A stretch of 64,000 bases of DNA from Pacificimonas sp036351775 (GCA_036351775.1 JAZBPX010000066.1:94804-158803), one strand, 5' to 3'; shown: positions 15,712 through 25,657, numbered from the stretch's first letter. The notes: generated by a model from the letters alone, not told the origin. A program made the numbers and translations.

Positions 15712-16796
15712 CAAAGCCGCCCGCCGATCTCCTCTACCGCTGCCTTCGCCGTCCAAACTATGCGGAACGCGTCCGGCCAGAAGACTGGAACTGGCTGATC
15801 CGCGTTGCCCGCCATGAACGCCTGCTCGGGACCCTCGCGCTGCGCGTTGCCCATGTGAACATGCCGGCAATGGCGCGCGATTTGCTGGAGGAGGCGCGGC
15901 TCGACGCCGAACGCGGGCAGGACCGGATCCGGTTTGAAATCCACCGCATGGCCGAGGCGCTGGCTGACCAGGACTTTCCCGTCGTCCTCCTGAAGGGCGG
16001 CGCCTATCTGATGGCGGACCTTCCCGCTCTTCCGGGGCGGGAGATCGGCGACCTCGACATTCTCGTGCCGGAGGGCCGTATCGACGATGCCGAGGCTGCG
16101 CTGAAGGAAGCGGGCTGGAAATCGGTGAAGGCGCGCGGCGATTATGACGATCACTATTACCGGGAGTGGATGCACGAGTTGCCGCCGCTCGCCCACAAGA
16201 CCCGCGGCAATGTCATCGACCTTCATCACAACATTCTGCCAAGAACCGCCCGGCTGAAACCGGACATCGACGGAATGATTGCCCGCGCCGTTCCCATCAC
16301 GGCCGATCTACACATCCTGGCACCGGCGGACATGATCATCCACGCGGCAATCCACTGTGCCTATGACGGCGATTTTCACGGCGGCGCACGCAATTTATGG
16401 GACATCGACCGGCTGGTCCGCCATTTTGCCGCCGAGCATACCGCCTTCTGGGCCCAGCTGGAAACGCAGGCCCGCGCGCAAGGCATCATGCAGCCGGTGC
16501 GCCGCGCACTGACGCTAACCAATCACTTCTATGAAACACCGATTGTCGGCGCCTTCCGCAAGATAAAGGGTCTTGTGGACAGCGCCGCCATTCGCAAGCT
16601 TACGGCTCACGGCCCCTACGGCGAGCCAAAGGGCGGCCTGCGCTCGTTCTTCCTCTACCTGCGCGGTCACTGGCTGCGCATGCCGCCGCTGATGCTGGCG
16701 AAACACCTGTTCACCAAATGGCGGGCGCGGCGCGCCGAAGCGCGTCTGGAAGCCGATCGAAAGAAGGCACCCGTTCAGCCGCCACCATCTCGCTAA
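15708..16796 (+). CDS. Nucleotidyltransferase family protein (NTP_transf_5-like)
   Basis: 362 residues. The nucleotidyltransferase core reads VVLLKGGAYLM followed by GREIGDLDILVPEG, giving a metal-binding DxD at D115/D117, with a long helical C-terminal half. Proteins of this family sit in lasso-peptide and related peptide-modification clusters beside HprK-like kinases. It may add a nucleotide to, or otherwise modify, the secreted protein or its phosphorylated form. Its ATG overlaps the kinase stop (ATGA), so these two genes are translationally coupled. Its last 86 bases overlap gph on the other strand. Confidence 0.78.
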   Translation: MTKPPADLLYRCLRRPNYAERVRPEDWNWLIRVARHERLLGTLALRVAHVNMPAMARDLLEEARLDAERGQDRIRFEIHRMAEALADQDFPVVLLKGGAYLMADLPALPGREIGDLDILVPEGRIDDAEAALKEAGWKSVKARGDYDDHYYREWMHELPPLAHKTRGNVIDLHHNILPRTARLKPDIDGMIARAVPITADLHILAPADMIIHAAIHCAYDGDFHGGARNLWDIDRLVRHFAAEHTAFWAQLETQARAQGIMQPVRRALTLTNHFYETPIVGAFRKIKGLVDSAAIRKLTAHGPYGEPKGGLRSFFLYLRGHWLRMPPLMLAKHLFTKWRARRAEARLEADRKKAPVQPPPSR

Positions 16797-17391
16797 GCGG
16801 AATGTCCGCATAGCCGCAGGTCAGCAGCACGAACGGTACCCCTGCGGCATCCGCCGCCCGCGAATCGGCGCTCGAATCGCCCACGAACACCGCGCGTTCC
16901 GGATCGCCGCCGGATCGCCGGATCGTCTCCGTCAGATGCTGCGGGTCCGGCTTCTTCATCGTCAGCGTATCGCCGCCGACGATCGCAGCGAACCGCTCGC
17001 GCCAGCCCAGCGCATCGACCAGCGCGCAGGCCAGCGCTTCGGGTTTGTTGGTGCAGATCGACAGAACCGCCTCGTCCGCCAGCGCATCGAGCACCGCTTC
17101 CACCCCGTCCCAAGGCCGCGACTGGTCGCAAATGTTCGCCGCATAATGCTCTAGGAACAGCGGCAGGCCCTCATCCACCATCGCCGCGGAGCCGCCGCCC
17201 GTCAGCGCCAGGCCCTTCTCGATCGTCCGCCGCGCCCCGTAGCCAACCATGTCCCGCACCGCGTCCGTCTCGACCCGCGGCCGCCCGAAATGCGCCAGCA
17301 CGGCGTTCATCGCGCCTGCAAGGTCGGGCGCGGTATCGACGAGCGTCCCGTCGAGGTCGAAGCAGATGGCGGGCTTTGGGGGCTTGGTCAT
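16711..17391 (-). CDS. gph: HAD hydrolase, phosphoglycolate phosphatase-like
   Basis: 226 residues with the HAD motifs in order: I, FDLDGTLVDTAPDL (nucleophile D near residue 11); II, SICTNKPE; III, the Lys in TMKKPDPQHL; IV, VFVGDSSADSRAADAAGVPF. The cap and the GYGARRTIEKGL segment fit phosphoglycolate phosphatase. The start at 17391 is chosen because the motif begins ten residues in; the frame extends 77 codons further without homology. It is divergent from glmU and converges on, and overlaps, the nucleotidyltransferase gene by 86 bases. Confidence 0.85.
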   Translation of the reverse strand: MTKPPKPAICFDLDGTLVDTAPDLAGAMNAVLAHFGRPRVETDAVRDMVGYGARRTIEKGLALTGGGSAAMVDEGLPLFLEHYAANICDQSRPWDGVEAVLDALADEAVLSICTNKPEALACALVDALGWRERFAAIVGGDTLTMKKPDPQHLTETIRRSGGDPERAVFVGDSSADSRAADAAGVPFVLLTCGYADIPLSEMVAAERVPSFDRLPDALRRAAPAIW

Positions 17392-17476
17392 CACGCGCGG
17401 CTTGTAGAAGTGACGCGGCTTTCTCAATAGGCGGGGCGCAATGGGCGCAGGGCGCTTGGACAAGGAGGGATTTTCG

Positions 17477-18832
17477 ATGACGTCTCGACCGATCGCGGCA
17501 GTGATCCTCGCCGCGGGCAAGGGCACCCGGATGAAGTCCGACCTGCACAAGGTCCTGCACCCTGTCGGCGGGCAGCCCATGCTCCTGAAGCTCATCAGCG
17601 AGTTCGGCCATCTCGACCTCAAGAAAAGCGTTGTCGTCGTCGGCGCCGATGCCGAGTCCGTTCGCGGCGCTGCGGAAGCTGACGGTGTCTCCTTCGCCTA
17701 CCAGACGGAGCAGCTCGGCACCGCCCACGCCGCCCTCCAGGCCAGGGACGCGCTCGCGGGTTTCGACGGCGATGTGCTGATCTGCTTCGGCGACGTCCCG
17801 CTTCTGAAGGCCGCTACGGTCGAGCGTATGCAGCAGCGTCTGGTCGCCGATGACGCACCGGCCTGCGTCGTGCTCGGCTTCCGCCCCCAAGACCCGAAAG
17901 CCTATGGCCGCGTCATCGCCGACGATCATGGCCGCATCGAGAAAATGGTAGAGTACAAGGACGCGAGCGATACCGAGCGCGCGTGCACGCTCTGCAATGC
18001 GGGCCCCCTGATGGCGCGCGGATCGGAGGTTTTCAACCTTCTCGCCCGGATCTCCAACGACAACGCTCAAGGCGAATACTACCTGCCCTATCTCGTGAAT
18101 GTCGCCGCCGCCGATGGTCGCCGCAGCGCCGTTGTCGAAGCGCCGGAACGCGAAGTCGCTGGCGTCAACGACCGCCGCGACCTCGCGCGTGCCGAAGCGC
18201 TGTTTCAGGAGGAGCAGCGCGAGGCGATGATGGTCGCCGGCGTCTCCCTCCGCGCGCCCGAAACGGTCTTCTTCAGCTACGACACGCAAATTGCCAGCGA
18301 CGTCGTTGTCGAGCCGAACGTCGTCTTCGGACCCGGCGTGACGGTCGAAAGCGGCGCCAACATCCGCGCCTTCAGCCATATCGAGGGCGCCCATATCGGC
18401 CCGGACTGCGAAGTCGGCCCCTATGCCCGGCTCCGCCCCGGCGCGAAGCTGGAACGCGGCGCGAAGATCGGCAATTTCGTCGAGATGAAGAAGGCGACGC
18501 TCGGAGAGGGCGCGAAGGCGAACCACCTCACCTATCTTGGCGATGCCGACGTCGGCCCGCGCGCCAACATCGGTGCAGGCACCATCACCTGCAATTACGA
18601 CGGCTTCTTCAAGTACAGAACGGAAATCGGAGCAGACGCCTTCATCGGCTCCAACTCCGCTCTCGTTGCGCCAGTAAGAATCGGCAGCGAAGCCATCGTC
18701 GGCGCCGGCTCCACAGTCACCAGCGACGTCGCCGACGGCGACCTTCGCCTCGAACGCGCGGACCAGGCGGACAAACCCGGTTGGGCCGCCCGCTTCCGCA
18801 AGGCCATGGCAGAGAAAAAGGCGCGCGGTTGA
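17477..18832 (+). CDS. glmU: Bifunctional GlmU (N-acetylglucosamine-1-phosphate uridyltransferase / acetyltransferase)
   Basis: 451 residues. The N-terminal nucleotidyltransferase shows the signature VILAAGKGTRMKSDLHKVLHPVGGQPM; the C-terminal half is a left-handed beta helix with NFVEMKKATLGEGAKANHLTYLGDADVG and NIGAGTITCNYDGFFK. It makes UDP-GlcNAc from glucosamine-1-phosphate for peptidoglycan and lipid A. The start at 17477 follows an AAGGAGGG about 8 bases upstream. glmS lies 770 bases downstream, separated by a toxin-antitoxin pair. Confidence 0.95.
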   Translation: MTSRPIAAVILAAGKGTRMKSDLHKVLHPVGGQPMLLKLISEFGHLDLKKSVVVVGADAESVRGAAEADGVSFAYQTEQLGTAHAALQARDALAGFDGDVLICFGDVPLLKAATVERMQQRLVADDAPACVVLGFRPQDPKAYGRVIADDHGRIEKMVEYKDASDTERACTLCNAGPLMARGSEVFNLLARISNDNAQGEYYLPYLVNVAAADGRRSAVVEAPEREVAGVNDRRDLARAEALFQEEQREAMMVAGVSLRAPETVFFSYDTQIASDVVVEPNVVFGPGVTVESGANIRAFSHIEGAHIGPDCEVGPYARLRPGAKLERGAKIGNFVEMKKATLGEGAKANHLTYLGDADVGPRANIGAGTITCNYDGFFKYRTEIGADAFIGSNSALVAPVRIGSEAIVGAGSTVTSDVADGDLRLERADQADKPGWAARFRKAMAEKKARG

Positions 18833-18837
18833 ACCCC

Positions 18838-18858
18838 GGTATATACCCGCTATATATA
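18838..18858. promoter_or_regulatory. Palindromic operator/promoter of the antitoxin gene
   Basis: GGTATATACC (18838-18847) is a perfect palindrome, followed by TATATATA (18851-18858), an AT island in GC-rich DNA. It sits between the glmU stop and the antitoxin start, 7 to 27 bases upstream of the ATG. Ribbon-helix-helix antitoxins usually repress their own operon at such sites, and TATATA could serve as the -10. Confidence 0.55.
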
Positions 18859-18864
18859 TCCCTT

Positions 18865-19221
18865 ATGAAGATCCTCTCGAACATCCCTGACGACGATGTC
18901 GCCTGGCTCGATAAACAGGCCAAGGCCCGCGGCACCTCCCGCGCCGCCCTCCTGCGAGAGGCGGTCGCTGAGTATCGGGCCGACGCCAGAAAGGCCGACG
19001 TCGATGCCATCCGCTCGATTTTTGGCATCTGGAAGGATCGCGATGACATCGGCGACGGCGTGGAGGAACAGCGCCGCATGCGCGCCGAATGGACCCGGCC
19101 CTGGGATGATGACTACGAAGAGGTTCGGGCCGAGTTTCCGGACCTTTTCGACGAAGAAGACGACCGTCAGCGGGACATCTACAAATCGCTATCGAATACA
19201 CGTTCGACGCCAACATCCTGA
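18865..19221 (+). CDS. Ribbon-helix-helix antitoxin (VapB/CopG type)
   Basis: 118 residues. The N-terminus MKILSNIPDDDVAWLDKQAKARGTSRAALLREAVAEY is a ribbon-helix-helix DNA-binding domain. The long acidic C-terminus (DIGDGVEEQRRMRAEWTRPWDDD, EFPDLFDEEDD) would fold onto the toxin. It should neutralise the PIN-domain toxin of the next gene and repress the operon. The last 31 bases overlap the toxin coding region in another frame. The pair is placed between glmU and glmS. Confidence 0.8.
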   Translation: MKILSNIPDDDVAWLDKQAKARGTSRAALLREAVAEYRADARKADVDAIRSIFGIWKDRDDIGDGVEEQRRMRAEWTRPWDDDYEEVRAEFPDLFDEEDDRQRDIYKSLSNTRSTPTS

Positions 19222-19568
19222 TCGACGGGCTACGCGGTCACCGCGAAGCTGACGACGTGATTCTGAAGGCCGCCGAAGAGACAGAGCGCCTTTGGATCAG
19301 CAGGATCGTATGGATCGAAGTCCTTTCGCGCGGCGAAGGCGAAGAGCTGGCGCTTATCCGTCATGCCCTGGACGGCTATTTGATCGAGGAAGTGGATAGC
19401 GAAATCGCCGAGCGTGCCGCCGCGCTTCGCCGCGAGCGACGCCGGCTGAAAACCCCCGACGCCATCATCCTCGCCACCGCGCAGCTGCACGGGCGTACGC
19501 TCGTCACCCGAAACACCCGGGATTTTTCGGCAGATATGCCGGGCATCCTGATTCCCTACACGCTATAG
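19191..19568 (+). CDS. PIN-domain toxin (VapC type), start codon not canonical
   Basis: With its N-terminus included the protein is 125 residues and has all four acidic PIN residues: D6 in FDANILIDGL, E43 in VWIEVLSRG, D90 in LKTPDAIILATA and D111 in TRNTRDF. VapC toxins are Mg-dependent RNases, often cutting tRNA or rRNA. The first canonical start is GTG at 19257, which would delete D6 and the first strand. Upstream in frame there is only ATC (19185, 19191); I use 19191, inside the antitoxin end. Either an ATC start after coupling, or inactivation, is possible. Confidence 0.7.
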   Translation: MEYTFDANILIDGLRGHREADDVILKAAEETERLWISRIVWIEVLSRGEGEELALIRHALDGYLIEEVDSEIAERAAALRRERRRLKTPDAIILATAQLHGRTLVTRNTRDFSADMPGILIPYTL

Positions 19569-19603
19569 GCCCGCAAAATCAGGGCTGAAGACAGGAGCGC
19601 GCC

Positions 19604-21430
<1,827 letters not shown>

Positions 21431-21526
21431 CCGTCAGGCCCTCTGTGGTGACTGCCAATGCGGCGCGGTACAATTCACGGTTCAGGCGATGCGCCCCTTC
21501 GCGTTCTCGACAACGAATAGCCAGCG

Positions 21527-21898
21527 CTAGCCCGTCGGCGCATGCGCCCGCAGCATCGCTTCCAGCGCGTCCAGGCTGAACGGCTTCGACACCACCGGCG
21601 TCCCTGCCAGGCTGTCAGGCAGGCCGATGTCATCGCCGTAGCCGGTGGCAAAGATGACCGGCACGCCGCGCTGTTTCAGGATTTCCGCGACCGGCACGCT
21701 GCGCTCGCCATTCAGATTGACGTCGAGCAGTGCCAGGTCCGCCTCGCTGTCTCTCGCGAGGGCGACGGCCTCCGTCAGGGTCATGGCCGGTCCGACCACG
21801 TCCCAGCCCATATCCTCGGCCAGCGCTTCTAAGGACATCAGCACCAGCGCATTGTCCTCTGCGATCAGGATGCGCGTTTTCGCCGAACCGTCCGTCAT
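21527..21898 (-). CDS. Single-domain response regulator
   Basis: 123 residues made of one receiver domain only: ILIAEDNALVLMSLE (acidic pair), LALLDVNLNGERS (phosphoacceptor Asp), VIFATGYGDD and SKPFSLDAL (conserved Lys). There is no output domain, so it probably relays phosphate or acts by protein contact. The LDVNLNGE phrase is common in receivers paired with HWE/HisKA_2 kinases in alphaproteobacteria. No kinase gene is adjacent. The start at 21898 (ATG) is preferred over a GTG at 21907. Confidence 0.82.
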   Translation of the reverse strand: MTDGSAKTRILIAEDNALVLMSLEALAEDMGWDVVGPAMTLTEAVALARDSEADLALLDVNLNGERSVPVAEILKQRGVPVIFATGYGDDIGLPDSLAGTPVVSKPFSLDALEAMLRAHAPTG

Positions 21899-22038
21899 AC
21901 GCTTCACCCCGTTCCGTCTTTTCGGCCCGCCATTCTCCTGCGGCGGTCTCTTGACGTTCAGGCTTGGCCAATGTCAGCCCGCCGTGCAAGCCATCCTGCA
22001 CCGCTTTCATTACGAACAGACAACAAGGCCCCGCATCC

Positions 22039-23382
22039 ATGTCAGACTATGATTACGACTATTTCGTCATTGGCGGCGGCTCCGGCGGCGTCCGCTCCGC
22101 CCGCATCGCGGCCGGCCACGGCGCGAAGGTGGGCCTGGCCGAGGAGTTCCGCGTCGGCGGCACCTGCGTCATTCGCGGCTGCGTGCCCAAGAAGCTGCTC
22201 GTCTACGGCGCGCACTTCGCCGAGGATCTGGTCGATGCCGAACAGTTCGGCTGGTGCATCGAGGGCAAGCGCTTCGACTGGAAAATCCTCCAGAAGAATG
22301 TCTTGGCGGAAGTCGACCGTATCGAGGGGGCCTATACCTCGACCCTCGAAAGCCACGGCGTCGACCTGTTCAAGGCGCGTGCGGAGTTCATTGACGCCCA
22401 CACGCTGAAGGTTGGCGACAAGACCATTACGGCGGACAAGATCTGTATCGCCACCGGCGCAAAACCCGGCGAGTTTCCCTGCACGGGCAAGGAGCACGCC
22501 ATCACCTCCAACGAGGTTTTCCATCTGGATGAGATGCCAAAACGCGTGATCATCGCGGGCGGCGGCTATATCGCCAACGAATTTGCCGGCATCTTCAATG
22601 AATTCGGTTCGAAGGTCACGGTCGTCAACCGCTCCGACAAGCTCCTGCGCAGCTACGACCATTCCATGGTCGAGCGGATGATGCACATCGCCACGGTGAA
22701 GGGCATCCGCTTCGTCTACAACGCCCCCTTCGACAGGATCGAGAAAGCGGCGGACGGCGGCGTGCGCGTCATCACGCAGGGCGGCGATATCATGGAGGCC
22801 GACGTCCTCCTCGCGGCCATCGGCCGCCCGCCGAACACCGGCGGCATGGGGCTTGAAGAGATTGGCGTCGACCTCGACGACAAGGGCGCGGTCAAGGTAA
22901 ATAACCAGTCGCAGACCTGTGTCGACAACATCTATGCTGTTGGCGACGTCACCGACCGCGTCCAGCTCACCCCCGTCGCGATTCGAGAGGGGCACGCCCT
23001 TGCGGATACCCTCTTCGGCGGCAATCCATGGACCGTGGACTATGACTGCATTCCGTCCGCCGTCTTCAGCCACCCGCCCATCGCCGCGGTGGGCATGACG
23101 GAGGGCGAGGCGCGCAACACCCTTGGCGGCGTCGAAATCTACACCTCCGACTTCCGCGCGATGAAGAACGTCCTTGCAGGCCGCAACGAGCGTTCGCTCT
23201 ACAAGCTTGTCGTGGACGCCGCGACGCGCAAACTCGTCGGAGCCCACATGATCGGCCCCGAAGCCCCTGAAATCATGCAGGCCTTCGCCATCGCCGTGAA
23301 AGCGGGCCTGACCAAGGAACAGGTAGACGCCACCATCGCCATCCACCCCACCATGGCCGAAGAACTTGTGCTGATGCGGTAG
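22039..23382 (+). CDS. gor: Glutathione-disulfide reductase
   Basis: 447 residues. FAD-binding FVIGGGSGGVRSAR, redox-active disulfide C43/C48 in GGTCVIRGCVPKK, NADPH-binding IIAGGGYIANEFAG, the FAD site YAVGDVTDRVQLTPVA and the dimer-interface active-site HPTMAEE near the end. These identify glutathione reductase, which keeps glutathione reduced with NADPH. Start MSDYDYDYF at 22039 is chosen by homology over an upstream frame. A large antisense frame opposite it is a codon-usage shadow. Confidence 0.93.
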   Translation: MSDYDYDYFVIGGGSGGVRSARIAAGHGAKVGLAEEFRVGGTCVIRGCVPKKLLVYGAHFAEDLVDAEQFGWCIEGKRFDWKILQKNVLAEVDRIEGAYTSTLESHGVDLFKARAEFIDAHTLKVGDKTITADKICIATGAKPGEFPCTGKEHAITSNEVFHLDEMPKRVIIAGGGYIANEFAGIFNEFGSKVTVVNRSDKLLRSYDHSMVERMMHIATVKGIRFVYNAPFDRIEKAADGGVRVITQGGDIMEADVLLAAIGRPPNTGGMGLEEIGVDLDDKGAVKVNNQSQTCVDNIYAVGDVTDRVQLTPVAIREGHALADTLFGGNPWTVDYDCIPSAVFSHPPIAAVGMTEGEARNTLGGVEIYTSDFRAMKNVLAGRNERSLYKLVVDAATRKLVGAHMIGPEAPEIMQAFAIAVKAGLTKEQVDATIAIHPTMAEELVLMR

Positions 23383-23398
23383 GGGTGGAGGGCCGTTC

Positions 23399-24094
23399 CT
23401 ATCGCTGCGGCCCATACTTCGCCTCATACTGGCGCAGGCATTCCGCGAGGGAGCGACTGGCGACCGGCTTGAACTGCTCGCCGGTTGGCACCACTCGCCG
23501 CACGCGGTCTAGCCGGAACATGCGGAAATTCTCGCGCGTCTCGCACCAGCTGACGAGCGTCCAGACCTTGCCCCAGAACCACAGGCCCAGCGGCTGGACA
23601 CGCCGCGTCGTCCGCGCACCGTTTTGGTCCTCATAGTCAAAAGAAAGGATATCGCGGCCCGCTATCGCCTGGTCGATCAGGTCGATCCGCTTTCGCACAT
23701 CGTCGGTCAGCTCCATCGGCGGCGCGAAAATACGTGCATCGGTGACGCGGCCGCGGTCCCTCTCCGGCAAAACCAGTTCGATCTTCACCATGGCCTCGGC
23801 AGCAGCTCGCGCCATGCCGACCCCGCCCCAGGACTTCACCATTCGAAGGCCCGCCACCAGCGCGGCTGTCTCTTCCCGCGTGAACATCAGCGGGGGCAGG
23901 TCATAGCCGCTGCGCATGACATAGCCGACGCTTGGCTCCCCATCAATCGGGACACCGGTCGACTGCAGGTCGGCGATATCGCGATAGATCGTGCGCGCTG
24001 ACACCTCCAGCCATTCCGCCAGCTTGGTCGCGGTAACCAGCCGACCGCCCCTGAGATACTGCACGATCTGGAAGAGGCGGTCGGCACGGCGCAT
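23399..24094 (-). CDS. YafY-type transcriptional regulator (HTH-WYL)
   Basis: 231 residues. An N-terminal winged helix (RLFQIVQYLRGGRLVTATKLAEWLEVSARTIYRDI) is followed by a WYL domain (residues about 130-215, with the motif FWGKVWTLVSWCETRENFRMFRLDRV). WYL regulators sense small ligands. Its ATG overlaps the stop of the VOC gene (TGATG), so the two are translated together; glyoxalase/YafY pairs of this kind are common. The target is unknown, perhaps this operon. Confidence 0.85.
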   Translation of the reverse strand: MRRADRLFQIVQYLRGGRLVTATKLAEWLEVSARTIYRDIADLQSTGVPIDGEPSVGYVMRSGYDLPPLMFTREETAALVAGLRMVKSWGGVGMARAAAEAMVKIELVLPERDRGRVTDARIFAPPMELTDDVRKRIDLIDQAIAGRDILSFDYEDQNGARTTRRVQPLGLWFWGKVWTLVSWCETRENFRMFRLDRVRRVVPTGEQFKPVASRSLAECLRQYEAKYGPQR

Positions 24095-24471
24095 CAGGTC
24101 TTATACTTGAACAGACCCAAGCTGTTGCCCTCCGTATCCTTAGCGTAGAAAAATGCGCCGATAGGCAGCTCGACGATTTCCGAAACGACCTCGCCGCCCG
24201 CTTTCCGAACCCGGTCCATCGCGTCGGCCAGCTTGTCCGAAATGGCGAAGTGTGCGGTCATCCCTTCGCCATCCCTTGCTGGCAGGCCCGGATAAATATG
24301 ACCGGCGGCATGACCTGCCACAGCATGCGGCAGCATCCAGATCGGGTTCGGGCCGTTCCGGTCCTCGACCAGCGGCCCCTCCAGCAGCGTCTCGTAAAAG
24401 CGGCAGGCGCGGGCGGGATCGGCAGCGGGAATCTCTGTAAAAACGACTTGTGTTGGCGTTGTACCGGTCAT
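24094..24471 (-). CDS. VOC (glyoxalase/bleomycin-resistance fold) protein
   Basis: 125 residues with the VOC pattern: VVFTEIPAADPARACRFYETLLEG ... IWMLPHAVAG ... MTAHFAISDKLADAMDRVRKAGGEVVSEIVELPIGAFFYAKDTEGNSLGLFKYKT. Such proteins are metal-dependent lyases, dioxygenases or binding proteins; the usual metal ligands are not all evident, so the activity is open. The start at 24471 gives the family N-terminus; the frame extends upstream without homology. It is cotranslated with the regulator at 23399. Confidence 0.8.
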   Translation of the reverse strand: MTGTTPTQVVFTEIPAADPARACRFYETLLEGPLVEDRNGPNPIWMLPHAVAGHAAGHIYPGLPARDGEGMTAHFAISDKLADAMDRVRKAGGEVVSEIVELPIGAFFYAKDTEGNSLGLFKYKT

Positions 24472-24577
24472 GGGCTTGTTCCTTTCCGTTGTGAACAAGC
24501 CCTTTCTCGCATACCCCTCCTGACAGCATATTGTCAGCAGCGTTTTCGGATCGTCCGCCCCAGTCCAAAACCGAACC

Positions 24578-25339
24578 CTACCGCACCACGAAACTCGTCC
24601 GATCGACGCCCGCATTGCCCGTGCGCGCGTCGAAGGCGGTAACCAGCACGTCGTACATGCCTTTGTCGGTGGACGGCACATCGACAGCATAACGGCTCGT
24701 CGTCCCGGTGAAGGACATCGGGTAGGTGCCGACCGTCTCTCCGTTCCGTCGCAGCGTCGCTTCGACGTCGATGAAGTTCGAATCCCACGTCCCGTCCGGC
24801 TCCGTCGGACAGCCGCAGATCATCACCACATTCGCCTCGACCCGCATCGTCGCGGGATTATCATCGACATAGGTGTGCGCCCCCGGTGCCAGCACATCGA
24901 CCGCAAAGCCAGGCACCACCAGCAGCCAGCCATCGCCCGTTTCGACATGCTTCCCGGGCAGCACCCAGCGCACGGATGACGCCTCCGCCTGCGTCTGCGG
25001 CTGCGCGATCGGCCCGCGCACCGTCACGCGCACCCGGCGCGGCTCGTCGATGTCGATCGTCGAAACATAGACCGCGCTGTCCTCGGTGGAGACTTGGCCG
25101 TAGCGTTCCTTCGGCGTCCGCAGGATCAGGTCGGTATTGCCCGTCGTCCCGCTCGTCACGCCCCGGTCCAGCACCTCGCCGGTATCCGCGTCCGCCACCG
25201 TCACCGCCATTCCGGCCATGCTGGTGCCGATGAACTTTGCATCCAGTGTCAGCGCGCGCACCGCCAGCCGCGTCTCCGCCGCCATGACCGGCCCGGCCGC
25301 CAGCCAGCCGAGAATGAGAAAAGCCAGAACCCGCGCCAT
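24578..25339 (-). CDS. Secreted protein of unknown function
   Basis: 253 residues with a clear Sec signal peptide (MARVLAFLILGWLAAGPVMA, cleavage after residue 20). The mature part is rich in beta strands and looks like two Ig-like or carbohydrate-associated sandwich halves. One holds GMAVTVADADTGEVLDRGVTSG, the other FIDVEATLRRNGETVGTYPMSFTG ending DVLVTAFDARTGNAGVDRTSFVVR. Two cysteines lie close together in MICGCPTEPDG and could bind metal or form a disulfide. I do not recognise the family. It stands alone; upstream is a 318-base gap shared with the class II DAHP synthase. Confidence 0.65.
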   Translation of the reverse strand: MARVLAFLILGWLAAGPVMAAETRLAVRALTLDAKFIGTSMAGMAVTVADADTGEVLDRGVTSGTTGNTDLILRTPKERYGQVSTEDSAVYVSTIDIDEPRRVRVTVRGPIAQPQTQAEASSVRWVLPGKHVETGDGWLLVVPGFAVDVLAPGAHTYVDDNPATMRVEANVVMICGCPTEPDGTWDSNFIDVEATLRRNGETVGTYPMSFTGTTSRYAVDVPSTDKGMYDVLVTAFDARTGNAGVDRTSFVVR

Positions 25340-25545
25340 GTCGATCTCCCGTGAACCCGCAACCTTGTCCGGACAACATGTCGCGCTCCGCCGCCCCTTG
25401 CAACGCCGCCGCGCCATAGCCCGGGTCAATAACTTCAACTGTCTGAAATAGGGCGGTATTCTGACGAGACGACTGGTCCGACCCCTGCGAATCCTACACC
25501 CGGACTGCCCAGAAACACCAACCCGCTCACGCACCCACGTAAGCG

Positions 25546-25558
25546 TATACTTTGTATA
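25546..25558. promoter_or_regulatory. Palindrome TATACTTTGTATA upstream of class II DAHP synthase
   Basis: TATAC and GTATA flank TTT in an otherwise GC-rich gap of 318 bases (25340-25657). It lies 100 bases upstream of the DAHP synthase start and could be an operator or overlapping -10 elements for either divergent gene. Nothing else recognisable is seen in this gap. Confidence 0.35.
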
Positions 25559-25657
25559 GTTTCCCGGGTGTCGCCTTCCGCCGAAACGCGCGGCCCGGCG
25601 CTGCGCTGCAACATCCCGTTGCGCCGCCCCTCACTCTAGGGCAGTCTCTCGCGCACT

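Noticed and set aside
19569..19603. glmS ribozyme or regulatory leader
   Set aside because: Only 35 bases separate the toxin stop from glmS and they carry a plain ribosome site.
22042..23427. 461-codon open frame opposite glutathione reductase
   Set aside because: It mirrors the gor codons on the other strand in GC-rich DNA, with the Val/Asp/Ala-rich composition of a shadow and no recognisable motif. Similar long shadows at 25631-26989, 44907-46292 and 17171-18526 were dropped for the same reason.
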